The notes below the pieces were generated by a model. It had not been told where the DNA came from, did no database searches, and saw nothing but the letters and a program-made list of their open reading frames with translations. A stretch of 64,000 nucleotides of DNA from a virus. The stretch lies in the IMG/VR virus record IMGVR_UViG_3300036715_003261, positions 40,692-104,691 of that record, one strand, 5' to 3'. Shown here piece by piece: positions 57,801 to 64,000 of the stretch (its first letter is position 1; every line of letters starts with the position of its first letter). The position numbers were made by a program, and so were the translations under genes.

Positions 57801-57988
57801 CGGGCGACATGGTCTACGCGTTCGCGCCATTCGAGGCGGTGAAGACGGAGGCACAGGAGCGGCGCTGGAACGAGCTGATCGCCGGCTACAAGCCGATCGA
57901 CTACCTCTCGGTGTTCGAGGCCGAGGACGGCACGAACCTGACGGGCGAGGCCGCGTGCGCCAATGGCGCGTGCGAGTGGCACGCATAG
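54806..57988 (+). CDS. Class II ribonucleotide reductase (adenosylcobalamin type) with intein
   Basis: The precursor has 1060 residues, 751 after removal of a 309-residue intein. It starts at GTG with AAGGAGCC upstream. An ATP-cone-like region (RKRDGQTTQPFDVGKIESAV) opens the protein. Then 'PSMRSMQFGGKAIEANHNR', the intein, and 'CSATLID' with the conserved redox Cys as +1. 'NPCAEIGLDPLL' holds the thiyl Cys and the C-terminus is 'CANGACEWHA'. The mature length and layout fit the monomeric B12-dependent ribonucleoside-triphosphate reductase; no small subunit gene is seen. It would supply dNTPs for phage replication. The intein sits in a functional Cys context. A class I enzyme remains possible. 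Confidence 0.85.
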   Translation: MQSADAPFNLPVVQPVTVRKRDGQTTQPFDVGKIESAVRKAWIEAEGAVDEEGLHRVATFVSATLRADVADVEQIQDAVEVALMRAKQFKVAKAFIIYRQKRTEARTVRRKPDASAVSDYIHASKYARYVPEIQRREVYDETVDRVEGMHLRRFAHIPELLPLIKRAHDLVREKKVLPSMRSMQFGGKAIEANHNRIYNCLSEDTAFITSTGVRRFSDFEHGDRVTVLTHAGNWKPAKVFSYGKQQLYKVELQRGSGTQTVRATRNHQWVLSGGERTRELQVGQVLARPPTIVGAWRYEDANPEERWYWAMGYVYGDGTCVKNREGQYTYSMVRLCGDDGRFVARFEELGFKISRPPSCNGDAMAYTGKYLKTLPTLETDGHANVAAFVRGYLDADGHKNANANKDETHLSPFDGIQTSNEAAISFIRTVFPTVGAYITRERDLTGQTTNYGTRPTTSMFGLTFNFGVAGPATYKVKSIEPDAEEVVWCLEVEDDHSFVLDNGVVTGNCSATLIDRPRAFAEAMFLLLSGCGVGYSVQFEHVDKLPPLADIDETLVVHHVIEDTIEGWAGALDALVNGYTRGYHVEFAYHQIRAAGAALKTSGGRAPGHRKLKLALERIRGVLHSAQGRKLRPIECHRVLCHAADAVLSGGIRRSAMICLFSLEDSELMYAKSDRDWYSKEPWLANANNSVVLKRDEVKEKQFKRIFGMTKNYGEPGVLFVSDYNHVTNPCAEIGLDPLLLNEDGTTSTGWAMCNLCEINAAKLTSYEDFSEAAWAAALIGTMQATYTDMPFLGKVTEAIVRRDALLGIGMTGMQDAPHIACNPDYQRAIAGKVVAWNAEYAAMIGINQAARTTCVKPSGTTSLELGNVGSGIHPHHARRYIRRVTADELEVVFQAFQTANPHMCVKKPDGKWVIEFPVEAPEGAVLKEDLTAEEFMNMVRSTQQHWVMPGATRPSHMPGLSHNVSNTISVRPTEWVTVADYLWDHRDNFTGVSLLPDSGDMVYAFAPFEAVKTEAQERRWNELIAGYKPIDYLSVFEAEDGTNLTGEAACANGACEWHA
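55403..56329 (+). mobile_element. Intein with LAGLIDADG endonuclease in ribonucleotide reductase
   Basis: The 309-residue intein occupies residues 200-508, beginning 'CLSEDTAFITSTGVRRF', with 'TRNHQWVL' (block B), 'AMGYVYGDG' (intein 111-119) and 'VRGYLDADG' (190-198), and ending 'DDHSFVLDNGVVTGN'. The +1 residue is Cys509, itself the redox Cys of the reductase. The penultimate Gly replaces His, as in the RNA polymerase intein. Confidence 0.9.
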
Positions 57989-58245
57989 ACGACAAACGGT
58001 TCCGTTGGCGAGACGAACACGGCCTCGTCCATCGCATGGAAGACGACAAGGCGTCGGAGTACTACCCGCCTTTCACGTTGCTGATGTCGTGCAACGCTGC
58101 CGAGCGCTTCATGTCCGGGGAACGCGCTGAAACGGACATCGAGTTCGGGCACGCAGCCTCGGACGAGATTCGCGAAACGGACCTGCAGGATTGCCTGACC
58201 TGTCTCCAGTGCATCGCTATTGAGTCACGCTGGATTGCGCGGTAA
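57976..58245 (+). CDS. Small unknown protein after ribonucleotide reductase
   Basis: The 89-residue product likely starts at GTG 57976 (VARIDDKRFRWRDEHGLVHR), overlapping the reductase end by 13 bases; an ATG at about 58036 is the alternative. Acidic and basic segments alternate, and 'DLQDCLTCLQC' near the end has a CxxCxxC pattern that may bind metal. Function unknown; perhaps linked to the reductase. Confidence 0.6.
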   Translation: MARIDDKRFRWRDEHGLVHRMEDDKASEYYPPFTLLMSCNAAERFMSGERAETDIEFGHAASDEIRETDLQDCLTCLQCIAIESRWIAR

Positions 58246-58254
58246 ACATACGGG

Positions 58255-58479
58255 ATGCACACCTGCAGCAACTGCATGGCCGAGTTCAATGGCGCCAACG
58301 AAGGCGTCGTCGTTTCCTCCAAGATCCTACCTGTCACGGCCATCTGTGACGCCTGCATGACGAACGCACGGCTGATCAAGCTGGTGCTTCGCCGTGGTGA
58401 CATCGGCAGCTTCACCTACGAGCAGTTCTCGGTCATCGAGACGGTCGGAGGCATGTCCTCCGCCAAGCGGACGGCGTGA
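58255..58479 (+). CDS. Small zinc-finger-like protein
   Basis: The 74-residue product has CSNC (residues 4-7) and CDAC (about 32-35), a CxxC-x(24)-CxxC pair suggesting zinc binding. A basic helical segment with 'LIKLVLRRGDIGSFTYEQF' follows. Its TGA overlaps the start of the next gene. Possibly a small regulator or DNA-interacting protein. Confidence 0.65.
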   Translation: MHTCSNCMAEFNGANEGVVVSSKILPVTAICDACMTNARLIKLVLRRGDIGSFTYEQFSVIETVGGMSSAKRTA

Positions 58480-58763
58480 CCTCGAGGACTGACCACAAGC
58501 TCGGTCTGACGCCCATGCTTAAGCGCCGCGCCTTCCACTACCTCCTTCGTGGGGAGGGCCGCTACGCAAGCGACCACCCTGCCTACGACGCCGTGGTGGT
58601 GCGTTCGCTCTACGACTGGCAGACGCCGATGGACGACGCCATCCCGAGCCAGGGCGGCCTCGTGGTCGAGTTCCACAAAGACGGCAAGCGCGTGCGCTGG
58701 GTCGAGTTCGGGTGCCGCGTCATCGGTGGCGGCGGCGAGCCGATCGTTCGCGAAGTCCCCTGA
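58476..58763 (+). CDS. Small unknown protein
   Basis: The 95-residue product starts at GTG overlapping the previous TGA. It contains 'RRAFHYLLRGEGRYASDHPA', 'SLYDWQTPMDDAIPSQGGL' and 'RVRWVEFGCRVIGGGGEPIV', a small alpha/beta protein without recognised motif. Its stop abuts the stop of the convergent minus-strand gene at 58764. Function unknown. Confidence 0.6.
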   Translation: MTSRTDHKLGLTPMLKRRAFHYLLRGEGRYASDHPAYDAVVVRSLYDWQTPMDDAIPSQGGLVVEFHKDGKRVRWVEFGCRVIGGGGEPIVREVP

Positions 58764-59345
58764 CTAACGCATCGTTGGCAACGTTGCGCCATGTTGCGAC
58801 AACGCTTGCCACACCGCGGACTTGAGGTCGTCCAGAACGACAGTGTCGGCCTTGGTCTCAACCACTGCCGCGCACCGAGAACACCACCCTGCCATGACCG
58901 CCATGGCCGATTGAGTTCGAAGAGGGTCGATGGGCGTCTCGGCGAACTTGCCTGCCAGCGCTGCCGCAGCGTAGCCGACACCTGCCACCGCCGTGGCCAG
59001 CTCGTCTGCAGCGCTCACGAGACGGCGATCCGCCAGACGTGCGCCGAGCTGTGCAGCCGCTGCCGTACCTTGCGGCGCGATGACCAGTGTACGCAAGTCA
59101 GACTTCCAGGGCACTGCCTGGCCGGCGAGAGCGCGATCGAACCAACCCAAGGCCAGTTGAAGTTGGATGTTGGACGGCAGCAGCAGCACGGCCCACATCA
59201 CGTTGATGGGCTTGTCGCGTACCTGTGGGTAGAACGACATATCGAAGATGATCGTTCCGTCGGGATAGATCTCGCGAAGTGCAATGCACTCGCGTGCGCA
59301 AGCACCTTTGCTTTGGAGCAGGTCGATAGAAAGCGTGTTGGACAT
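58764..59345 (-). CDS. Unknown protein at end of tail operon
   Basis: The 193-residue product starts at MSNTLSIDLLQSKGACAREC (GGAG upstream). It is mixed beta and helix with an Ala-rich middle (TAAAAQLGARLADRRLV). No membrane segment of clear length is seen. It lies directly downstream of the 1099-residue structural protein. A chaperone or assembly factor for that protein is possible; tail-fibre assembly proteins often sit at this position. Confidence 0.65.
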   Translation of the reverse strand: MSNTLSIDLLQSKGACARECIALREIYPDGTIIFDMSFYPQVRDKPINVMWAVLLLPSNIQLQLALGWFDRALAGQAVPWKSDLRTLVIAPQGTAAAAQLGARLADRRLVSAADELATAVAGVGYAAAALAGKFAETPIDPLRTQSAMAVMAGWCSRCAAVVETKADTVVLDDLKSAVWQALSQHGATLPTMR

Positions 59346-59354
59346 GTGTGCTCC

Positions 59355-62300
59355 TTACAGACCGAAGTTGCTGTGGCCGCCAACCGCGACGCGGTCGAGA
59401 ACAACGATGCCGTTGCTAAGGGCTTCCGCACGGAAGACGCGTCCCGCCGTCGGGTTGACGATAGCGCCGCCTGGGTTGAACACGCCGGTTGCGGTGATCT
59501 TGCCTGTGATAGCCCAGTAGACACGCGACGTGGTGATGAGTCCTGTGCCGCCCGCACACCAGGCGCGGAGCAGGAACCAGTCGTCGAGTTTCGTCGACAC
59601 ATCGACGCCGGTGTCGAAAACTTGCAGACCGCCGCCTGTCCGAACGACGATGCGAAGCTTCTCGTCGCCGTAGGTTGCGCTGTCCTGTTCGAAACCGAAG
59701 TCATGTGCGGCGCCGCCATCGACGAGGCCCACGAACGAGGTGCCCGTCACGTTGGTCCAACGCATGATTGCGTTGAAGCATGCGTAGGCGCCTGGTACGA
59801 CGAAAGCGTTGGTTCGAACTGCTGCTGTACCAGAACCACCCGCCAGCTTGACGCGGGTCAGGTTCTCGAAGTTGAACGTGACAGCACCAGAACCCGAAGT
59901 CACCGTGGTCCAGCCGCTCGGTGCCGCCGTGTCCATGAACTCTTCGACGATGCGAGGGCCGCGTGGTGAGATGAGGCCGAAGCTGTCGACGACGTTGTAG
60001 ACCCCCGGCTCGATGAGGTCTCGGAACTCCATCCGCTCGTTGCCCGAGGCGATGGCGTCACCGAAGTCCGGGATCGCTTGAAGGATCGCGCTGGTGGGGG
60101 CGACGGTCGAGTTCGCGGCGCCGGCGATGACCTGTCCGGTTTGCAGTTGTCCGCCTGTCGACGTGATGGTCGAAGACGTTCCGACCGATGTCCAGTCAGA
60201 CTCGGGGAATGTATCGGTCGTCTTGCAGGTCTGGTAGCGGTAGATGAAGTTGTTCTCCCCCGCAGTAGTTCCAAGCGTGTTGACCAACAACATGCGTGAG
60301 GAGACTTTCCCACTCGTGTCCTTGACCCAGTTGGTCCCGTTCCACGCCGCGTTGAACGTCAGGTAAACGTCCGTCTCTGGCGCCGTGTTCGTTGCGTAGA
60401 GACGGATGGCAACACCTGTGAAAGTGAACTGCGAGATCAACGTCAAGTCCGTCAACGCGCCGTTGTAGAGTCCCGCCGAGATGCGGGGGGTCCGCGCGTC
60501 TGCCGCAGTCTCGAGCGGGTTCGTGATTCGCAGCGCGTCAGCCCACGCACCATCAGTCCACGCGGCGTCGGCCGTGCGGGTGAACGTACGCATGCCGTCC
60601 TTGGCGAGGCCCTGCTTCGTCGCGTTCTGGCCCGCGACGTCCTTGGTCCAGGTTGTGCCGCCCCAGATTGCGTTCGACGTCAGCACCCACTGCCCGTCGT
60701 TCGAGCTGTAGAGGCGCACGCACGGCTGCGTGTAGCCGCCGGTCGTTTCGCCGTTGCGTCCCGACTCCCACATGAGCGTGAAGTCGACGCCTGCGACGGA
60801 GCTGTAGTCCGCCGACACGCGCGGCAGAAGCGCGTGCGCTTCCGTGTTGAGCAGCTTCGAGCCGAGCTGGAAGAGCCGCCCGAAGTGCGCCAGCGCCGGC
60901 GGGATGTTGGCCCCAGAGTAGTCCTGGTCCTTGCGCTCGAGGATCACGCTTCCTTCGCTGGAAGGCGACGCCTTGTTCATGCGCAGAAGTGCCGCGAGCT
61001 GGCCGAGCGCGTACGTCGTCGGGTCTTCGACGATCAGCGCGTCGACGATCTCCGGCTTCATGTGCGTGTTGTCGACCGCCGGCGTCATGTCTGTCTGCGT
61101 CTCGACGGTGACCTGGAGGTCGTCGAAGAGAACCGAGACGCCAGGCGCCCCAAGCGTCACGCCCGCGACCTCGACGGTCACCAGCTTGAGGAAGCGCTTG
61201 GCCGCGGGAACCGCGACGGTCTGCGCCACGGTCCGATAGGCGACGTCCGTGGAGGCTAGGACCTGACATGCGACGGTCGTGCTGCCCGATGCAGTGCTGT
61301 CAGCATCACCCCAGTAGAGCACCACCGAGTAGGCCCCTGCGGTCGGCGCGATCAGCTGGCGAATCGCGATGCGGACCCGGATATCCTGGCCGGGATTGAC
61401 CGGGATCTCCTGAGGCTGTTCGATGCGACCTGTCGCCGCCGCGACGTTGGTCTGGTTGAACTCGAGCTGCTTGACGCCAGTGCTCGGCGTCGTGGTGTTG
61501 AGACGGAAGGCGCCGTTGACCGCAAGGTCTGCACGGTTCTCCCAGTCCGAGATCCCGAAGCGGACCGTGCTCAGCGTGATGCCGTGCTCGAAGCCGGGGT
61601 TGCGGATGATCGCCGATCCGTTGCTGACCGCGCTGAGCGAGACGTTGGCGTCACCCGCCAAGATCTCGATGCCGGTGCCGAACACGAGCGAACCGTTGAC
61701 GACCTTGCAGATCGGCAACGCGTTGACGAGGTTCTCTGGGTGAACGCGGCTGTTGAAGTAGGCCCCCGCAGGGATCGCCGTGTTCGAGTTCTCGGGAATC
61801 GCCTGGCGACGGCCGCCCGTTGAGGCAGTGTCTGTGACCATCGCGTAGTTGACGCAGAGCGTGTCGCCCTCGGCGAGGGCCTGCAGCGGGTTGCTCACGA
61901 AGAAGCTCGCGAGGTTCGCCGGCGTGATGGTGTGACCTTCGCCGTCGTAGTTGCCCGAGACGTACTGCTGTGCCTGCGACGTCAGGAGGAAGTCTCCTGC
62001 GAGCGCGCCTCCCTCGAGCACTGCGAGCACGAGCGGCGTGTTGTCCGGGGCCGACGGAGTCAGTGCCACGAGCGCCGTGATGGTCTGCGACAGCGTCGTG
62101 ACGCCGACTACGGCCGTGATCTTGATCGTGCGCTGGTACGTCATCTCGCTGTCGAGGACGCACGTGAACGCGAGCCCCGGCGTCACGGTGATGTTGATCT
62201 GGTCACCCGCGGCGTAGCTCCGACGCTGGCTGGTCACCAGGATCGAGTTCATGTTGTCGCTGGCGCGCTTGAGGTGGAGCGTGCCGTAGGCCGACGCGAC

Positions 62301-62654
62301 CGGAGGCACGGGCGCTGCCTGGGCGAAGCCCGGTGTGAGCATCGGCAGGATGTAGAGGTTGTCGCTGATGACGGGAATGCCGTTCGCGGCTGCTGTCGTG
62401 CTGCCCGGCCACGTGATCTTGCCGGGGCCGGACAAGATGAGCTGCCGGTCAGCGTCGCGGAGGTAGAGCGTGTCCATCTCGACGCTGCGAACAGCCTCGG
62501 TTCGTTGGCGGAGACTCTCGCTCGGGCGGTTCAGGACGGCCTGAACCACCGTCTCACCGTTCGCGATCGGCTGCACCGACGCGACGTTGTTCTCGCCCGT
62601 GTCGTTGTTCGTGTTGTTCGTGAAGTCGAGGAACTGCTTGACGGTGCCGGGCAT
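59355..62654 (-). CDS. Large tail-fibre or baseplate-type protein
   Basis: The 1099-residue product starts MPGTVKQFLDFTNNTNNDTG. It is beta-rich, Thr/Ser/Asn-rich and almost free of Cys, with several repeated strand modules. A segment 'NGSAIIRNPGFEHGITL' and 'GISDWENRADLAVNGAF' resembles carbohydrate-binding jelly-roll modules, and the C-terminal quarter resembles lectin- or laminin-type sandwiches (NFENLTRVKLAGGSGTAAVR). These features suit a fibre or baseplate protein recognising the host surface. The next gene (178 residues) has the common tail-fibre-associated type. Exact position in the virion cannot be told. Confidence 0.75.
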   Translation of the reverse strand: MPGTVKQFLDFTNNTNNDTGENNVASVQPIANGETVVQAVLNRPSESLRQRTEAVRSVEMDTLYLRDADRQLILSGPGKITWPGSTTAAANGIPVISDNLYILPMLTPGFAQAAPVPPVASAYGTLHLKRASDNMNSILVTSQRRSYAAGDQINITVTPGLAFTCVLDSEMTYQRTIKITAVVGVTTLSQTITALVALTPSAPDNTPLVLAVLEGGALAGDFLLTSQAQQYVSGNYDGEGHTITPANLASFFVSNPLQALAEGDTLCVNYAMVTDTASTGGRRQAIPENSNTAIPAGAYFNSRVHPENLVNALPICKVVNGSLVFGTGIEILAGDANVSLSAVSNGSAIIRNPGFEHGITLSTVRFGISDWENRADLAVNGAFRLNTTTPSTGVKQLEFNQTNVAAATGRIEQPQEIPVNPGQDIRVRIAIRQLIAPTAGAYSVVLYWGDADSTASGSTTVACQVLASTDVAYRTVAQTVAVPAAKRFLKLVTVEVAGVTLGAPGVSVLFDDLQVTVETQTDMTPAVDNTHMKPEIVDALIVEDPTTYALGQLAALLRMNKASPSSEGSVILERKDQDYSGANIPPALAHFGRLFQLGSKLLNTEAHALLPRVSADYSSVAGVDFTLMWESGRNGETTGGYTQPCVRLYSSNDGQWVLTSNAIWGGTTWTKDVAGQNATKQGLAKDGMRTFTRTADAAWTDGAWADALRITNPLETAADARTPRISAGLYNGALTDLTLISQFTFTGVAIRLYATNTAPETDVYLTFNAAWNGTNWVKDTSGKVSSRMLLVNTLGTTAGENNFIYRYQTCKTTDTFPESDWTSVGTSSTITSTGGQLQTGQVIAGAANSTVAPTSAILQAIPDFGDAIASGNERMEFRDLIEPGVYNVVDSFGLISPRGPRIVEEFMDTAAPSGWTTVTSGSGAVTFNFENLTRVKLAGGSGTAAVRTNAFVVPGAYACFNAIMRWTNVTGTSFVGLVDGGAAHDFGFEQDSATYGDEKLRIVVRTGGGLQVFDTGVDVSTKLDDWFLLRAWCAGGTGLITTSRVYWAITGKITATGVFNPGGAIVNPTAGRVFRAEALSNGIVVLDRVAVGGHSNFGL

Positions 62655-62669
62655 AGGAACCTCTTGGTC

Positions 62670-63206
62670 TCAGGGAACAGCGGTGAAGGCGATCGTCCAG
62701 GTGTAGTCGACCACGATGGCGATCGTCTTCGGGATGTCAGGGTAGACCTGACGAGCGAACATGCGGGTCACGCCGGGAGCGGTTCCAGGCGCGTTGCTGG
62801 TGCCAGGCGTTGCGCCCGCGGTGAAGAGACCCGCCTCACGCAACGTGAACCCGTTCGCGTCGGCAGCCTCGAGCGTTGCGATGAACTTGATCTCGCCAGG
62901 CGCCCCGGTGACCTTGCCAACATCCCCAATCACCTTGCCGATAACGAACGCGCCGAGGTTCGTGTCCGACCGAGCCGCCGCCGTGTTCGAACTCCCCATG
63001 CGCATGGAGTAGATGAGGTCTTTTCCAGGAACGGGGTCGGTGGCACGTTGTGCGATCAGCTCGACCAGAACATCGGCCGCGAGGTAGGTGATCTTGTTGC
63101 GGATCGTGATCCGCTTCTTCACCCTCCGCGTTGTCGCATCGCGGATGACCATGCTGATGGTCCCCATCATCGGAAGGCCCTCGCTCGTACGTAAGGTTTT
63201 GCGCAT
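62670..63206 (-). CDS. Tail-fibre-associated structural protein
   Basis: The 178-residue product begins MRKTLRTSEGLPMMGTISMV, with 'ATTRRVKKRITIRNKITYLA' and 'LIYSMRMGSSNTAAARSDTN', a pattern common in phage tail-fibre or baseplate proteins (R-x-x-R-T-x-x-N then a short G-S segment). It is beta-rich, ending in a hydrophobic strand. A CCCCTATAATTAC element sits 11 bases before the ATG (63218-63223). It is likely part of the adsorption apparatus with the 1099-residue protein. Confidence 0.7.
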   Translation of the reverse strand: MRKTLRTSEGLPMMGTISMVIRDATTRRVKKRITIRNKITYLAADVLVELIAQRATDPVPGKDLIYSMRMGSSNTAAARSDTNLGAFVIGKVIGDVGKVTGAPGEIKFIATLEAADANGFTLREAGLFTAGATPGTSNAPGTAPGVTRMFARQVYPDIPKTIAIVVDYTWTIAFTAVP

Positions 63207-63217
63207 GGTTCCGCGTA

Positions 63218-63223
63218 ATTATA
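63218..63223 (-). promoter_or_regulatory. Late-type -10 element before the tail gene
   Basis: CCCCTATAATTACGCGGAACC on the minus strand, in the 22-bp gap between two minus-strand genes; this places a promoter-like element inside what would otherwise be one operon. Confidence 0.55.
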
Positions 63224-63228
63224 GGGGT

Positions 63229-64000
63229 TCAGGGGTGGGCAGACACGATGAGGGCTCGTTCGACCAAGCCGATATCGCGTGGGGAAGTCGGCCCCTCTAT
63301 AACACCGTCCCAGCCCGCAGCAGAAGCACTGAACGCGCCTGTGATGAGCGCGGGATCGACCCCGTTAACCAAGAGCGGCATGTCACCGATGCTGACGGGT
63401 GCATCCGCCAGGTTCTCGATACTGAGCTGGGTGTACGTCACGTTCACGGTTGTTGAAATCCATGCCGTCAGACGTGTGATGGTGCGGTTGGCGTAGTCGA
63501 CGGTGTAGTCGACGTTCTCGACCAAGGCCACGCCGCCGACATTGCCTGCAACGTACGCACGAACCAACCGTCCATGTCGAGGAGGTGTCGGAGTGTTCGC
63601 TAGCGTCACAGGCGCGAAGAGCGCTGGAAAGGCTGTCAACGCAGTGAAGTACTCGTACTTGAAGTAGTCGCCCACCAACCAGATGCCTGCACCCACCACA
63701 GGCTCTGAATCGGCGAACAGCACCTTGTCTGGACCGTAGACGCGCGAACCGACTTGCCGCGCAAAATCGATCGGACCTTCCTCCACGTCGATGATGTCTT
63801 TGAACCCTGTCGTCGGCGTCGTGAACACGTACGTATGCGACGGCTTGGCAGATAGGACCAGCTTGTTGAGGTCCTTGAGGCTCTGTGCGAAGGCGGTACC
63901 GCCCGCAGCCGATAGCGCAAGCGCGTCGAATCGGACCGAGAACGTGTGGAACTTCAGGTAGCGATCCATCAACACGAACGCCATGCGGTGCCGATAGATG
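63229..64000 (-). CDS. Partial structural protein running past the right edge
   Basis: The visible part has about 256 codons. The frame is open to the window edge, with IYRHR before the first Met (MAFVLMDRYLKFHTFSVRFD, 63984), so it probably continues upstream of that Met; a short form starting there is possible. It is beta- and Ala-rich with 'GKSVRA'-free sequence and no catalytic motif. Segments like 'TALTAFPALFAPVTLANTPT' and 'NVTYTQLSIENLADAPVSIG' resemble the C-terminal part of baseplate or tail proteins. Position next to tail-fibre genes supports this. Confidence 0.65.
   Translation of the reverse strand, partial: IYRHRMAFVLMDRYLKFHTFSVRFDALALSAAGGTAFAQSLKDLNKLVLSAKPSHTYVFTTPTTGFKDIIDVEEGPIDFARQVGSRVYGPDKVLFADSEPVVGAGIWLVGDYFKYEYFTALTAFPALFAPVTLANTPTPPRHGRLVRAYVAGNVGGVALVENVDYTVDYANRTITRLTAWISTTVNVTYTQLSIENLADAPVSIGDMPLLVNGVDPALITGAFSASAAGWDGVIEGPTSPRDIGLVERALIVSAHP

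Overview
The window is a GC-rich piece of a large tailed bacteriophage (Caudoviricetes), probably a jumbo-size genome. It holds a head module (portal, putative prohead protease, HK97-fold capsid protein, terminase), a full replication module, two tRNA genes and a phage-encoded multisubunit RNA polymerase. It has no obvious tail tube, sheath, lysis or integration genes, so it is an internal fragment. The host cannot be named. A cobalamin-type ribonucleotide reductase and the high GC fit many Proteobacteria or other GC-rich hosts.

Left block (1-28618, all minus strand, read right to left). The order is portal, small acidic protein, RNA polymerase beta fused to the N-terminal half of beta-prime, a free-standing LAGLIDADG endonuclease, small virion-type proteins, a J-domain protein, the C-terminal half of beta-prime, more small proteins, a 439-residue and a 1051-residue structural protein, several glycine-zipper proteins, the intein-bearing putative prohead protease, small proteins, decoration protein, major capsid protein and neck-type proteins. 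Genes overlap by 1-4 bases almost throughout, so this looks like one or a few late operons. The polymerase lies inside the head operon, which suggests a polymerase packaged in the virion. Several neighbours share a short helical motif that could be a packaging tag.

Middle block (28662-44712, mostly plus strand). This is the replication module: an SNF2-type helicase, two RecB/Cas4-like Fe-S nucleases, a small zinc-ribbon protein, an HNH endonuclease, a CHC2/TOPRIM primase with an ATPase domain, a polymerase I with an N-terminal family-4 uracil-DNA-glycosylase-like domain, and a DEDDh exonuclease. A sigma-70-family gene lies on the opposite strand at 34388-35179.

Right block (44720-64000, mixed strands). 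It holds tRNA-Gln(UUG) and tRNA-Ala(UGC), the large terminase subunit, a MoxR AAA ATPase and its VWA/metallopeptidase partner on either side of two minus-strand probable virion genes, a DUF932-like protein, a RuvC-like resolvase, an intein-bearing class II ribonucleotide reductase, and tail-fibre or baseplate-type proteins on the minus strand.

Mobile elements are three inteins (protease, RNA polymerase beta, ribonucleotide reductase), one LAGLIDADG gene and one HNH gene. A recurrent minus-strand motif, CTATAAT or CTATCAT, lies upstream of late genes and may be the late promoter. No gap longer than 300 bases lacks a gene. The largest is the 224-bp divergent region 35180-35403, which holds promoter-like sequence only; the next is 36445-36601, which holds two small hairpins and a T-run.
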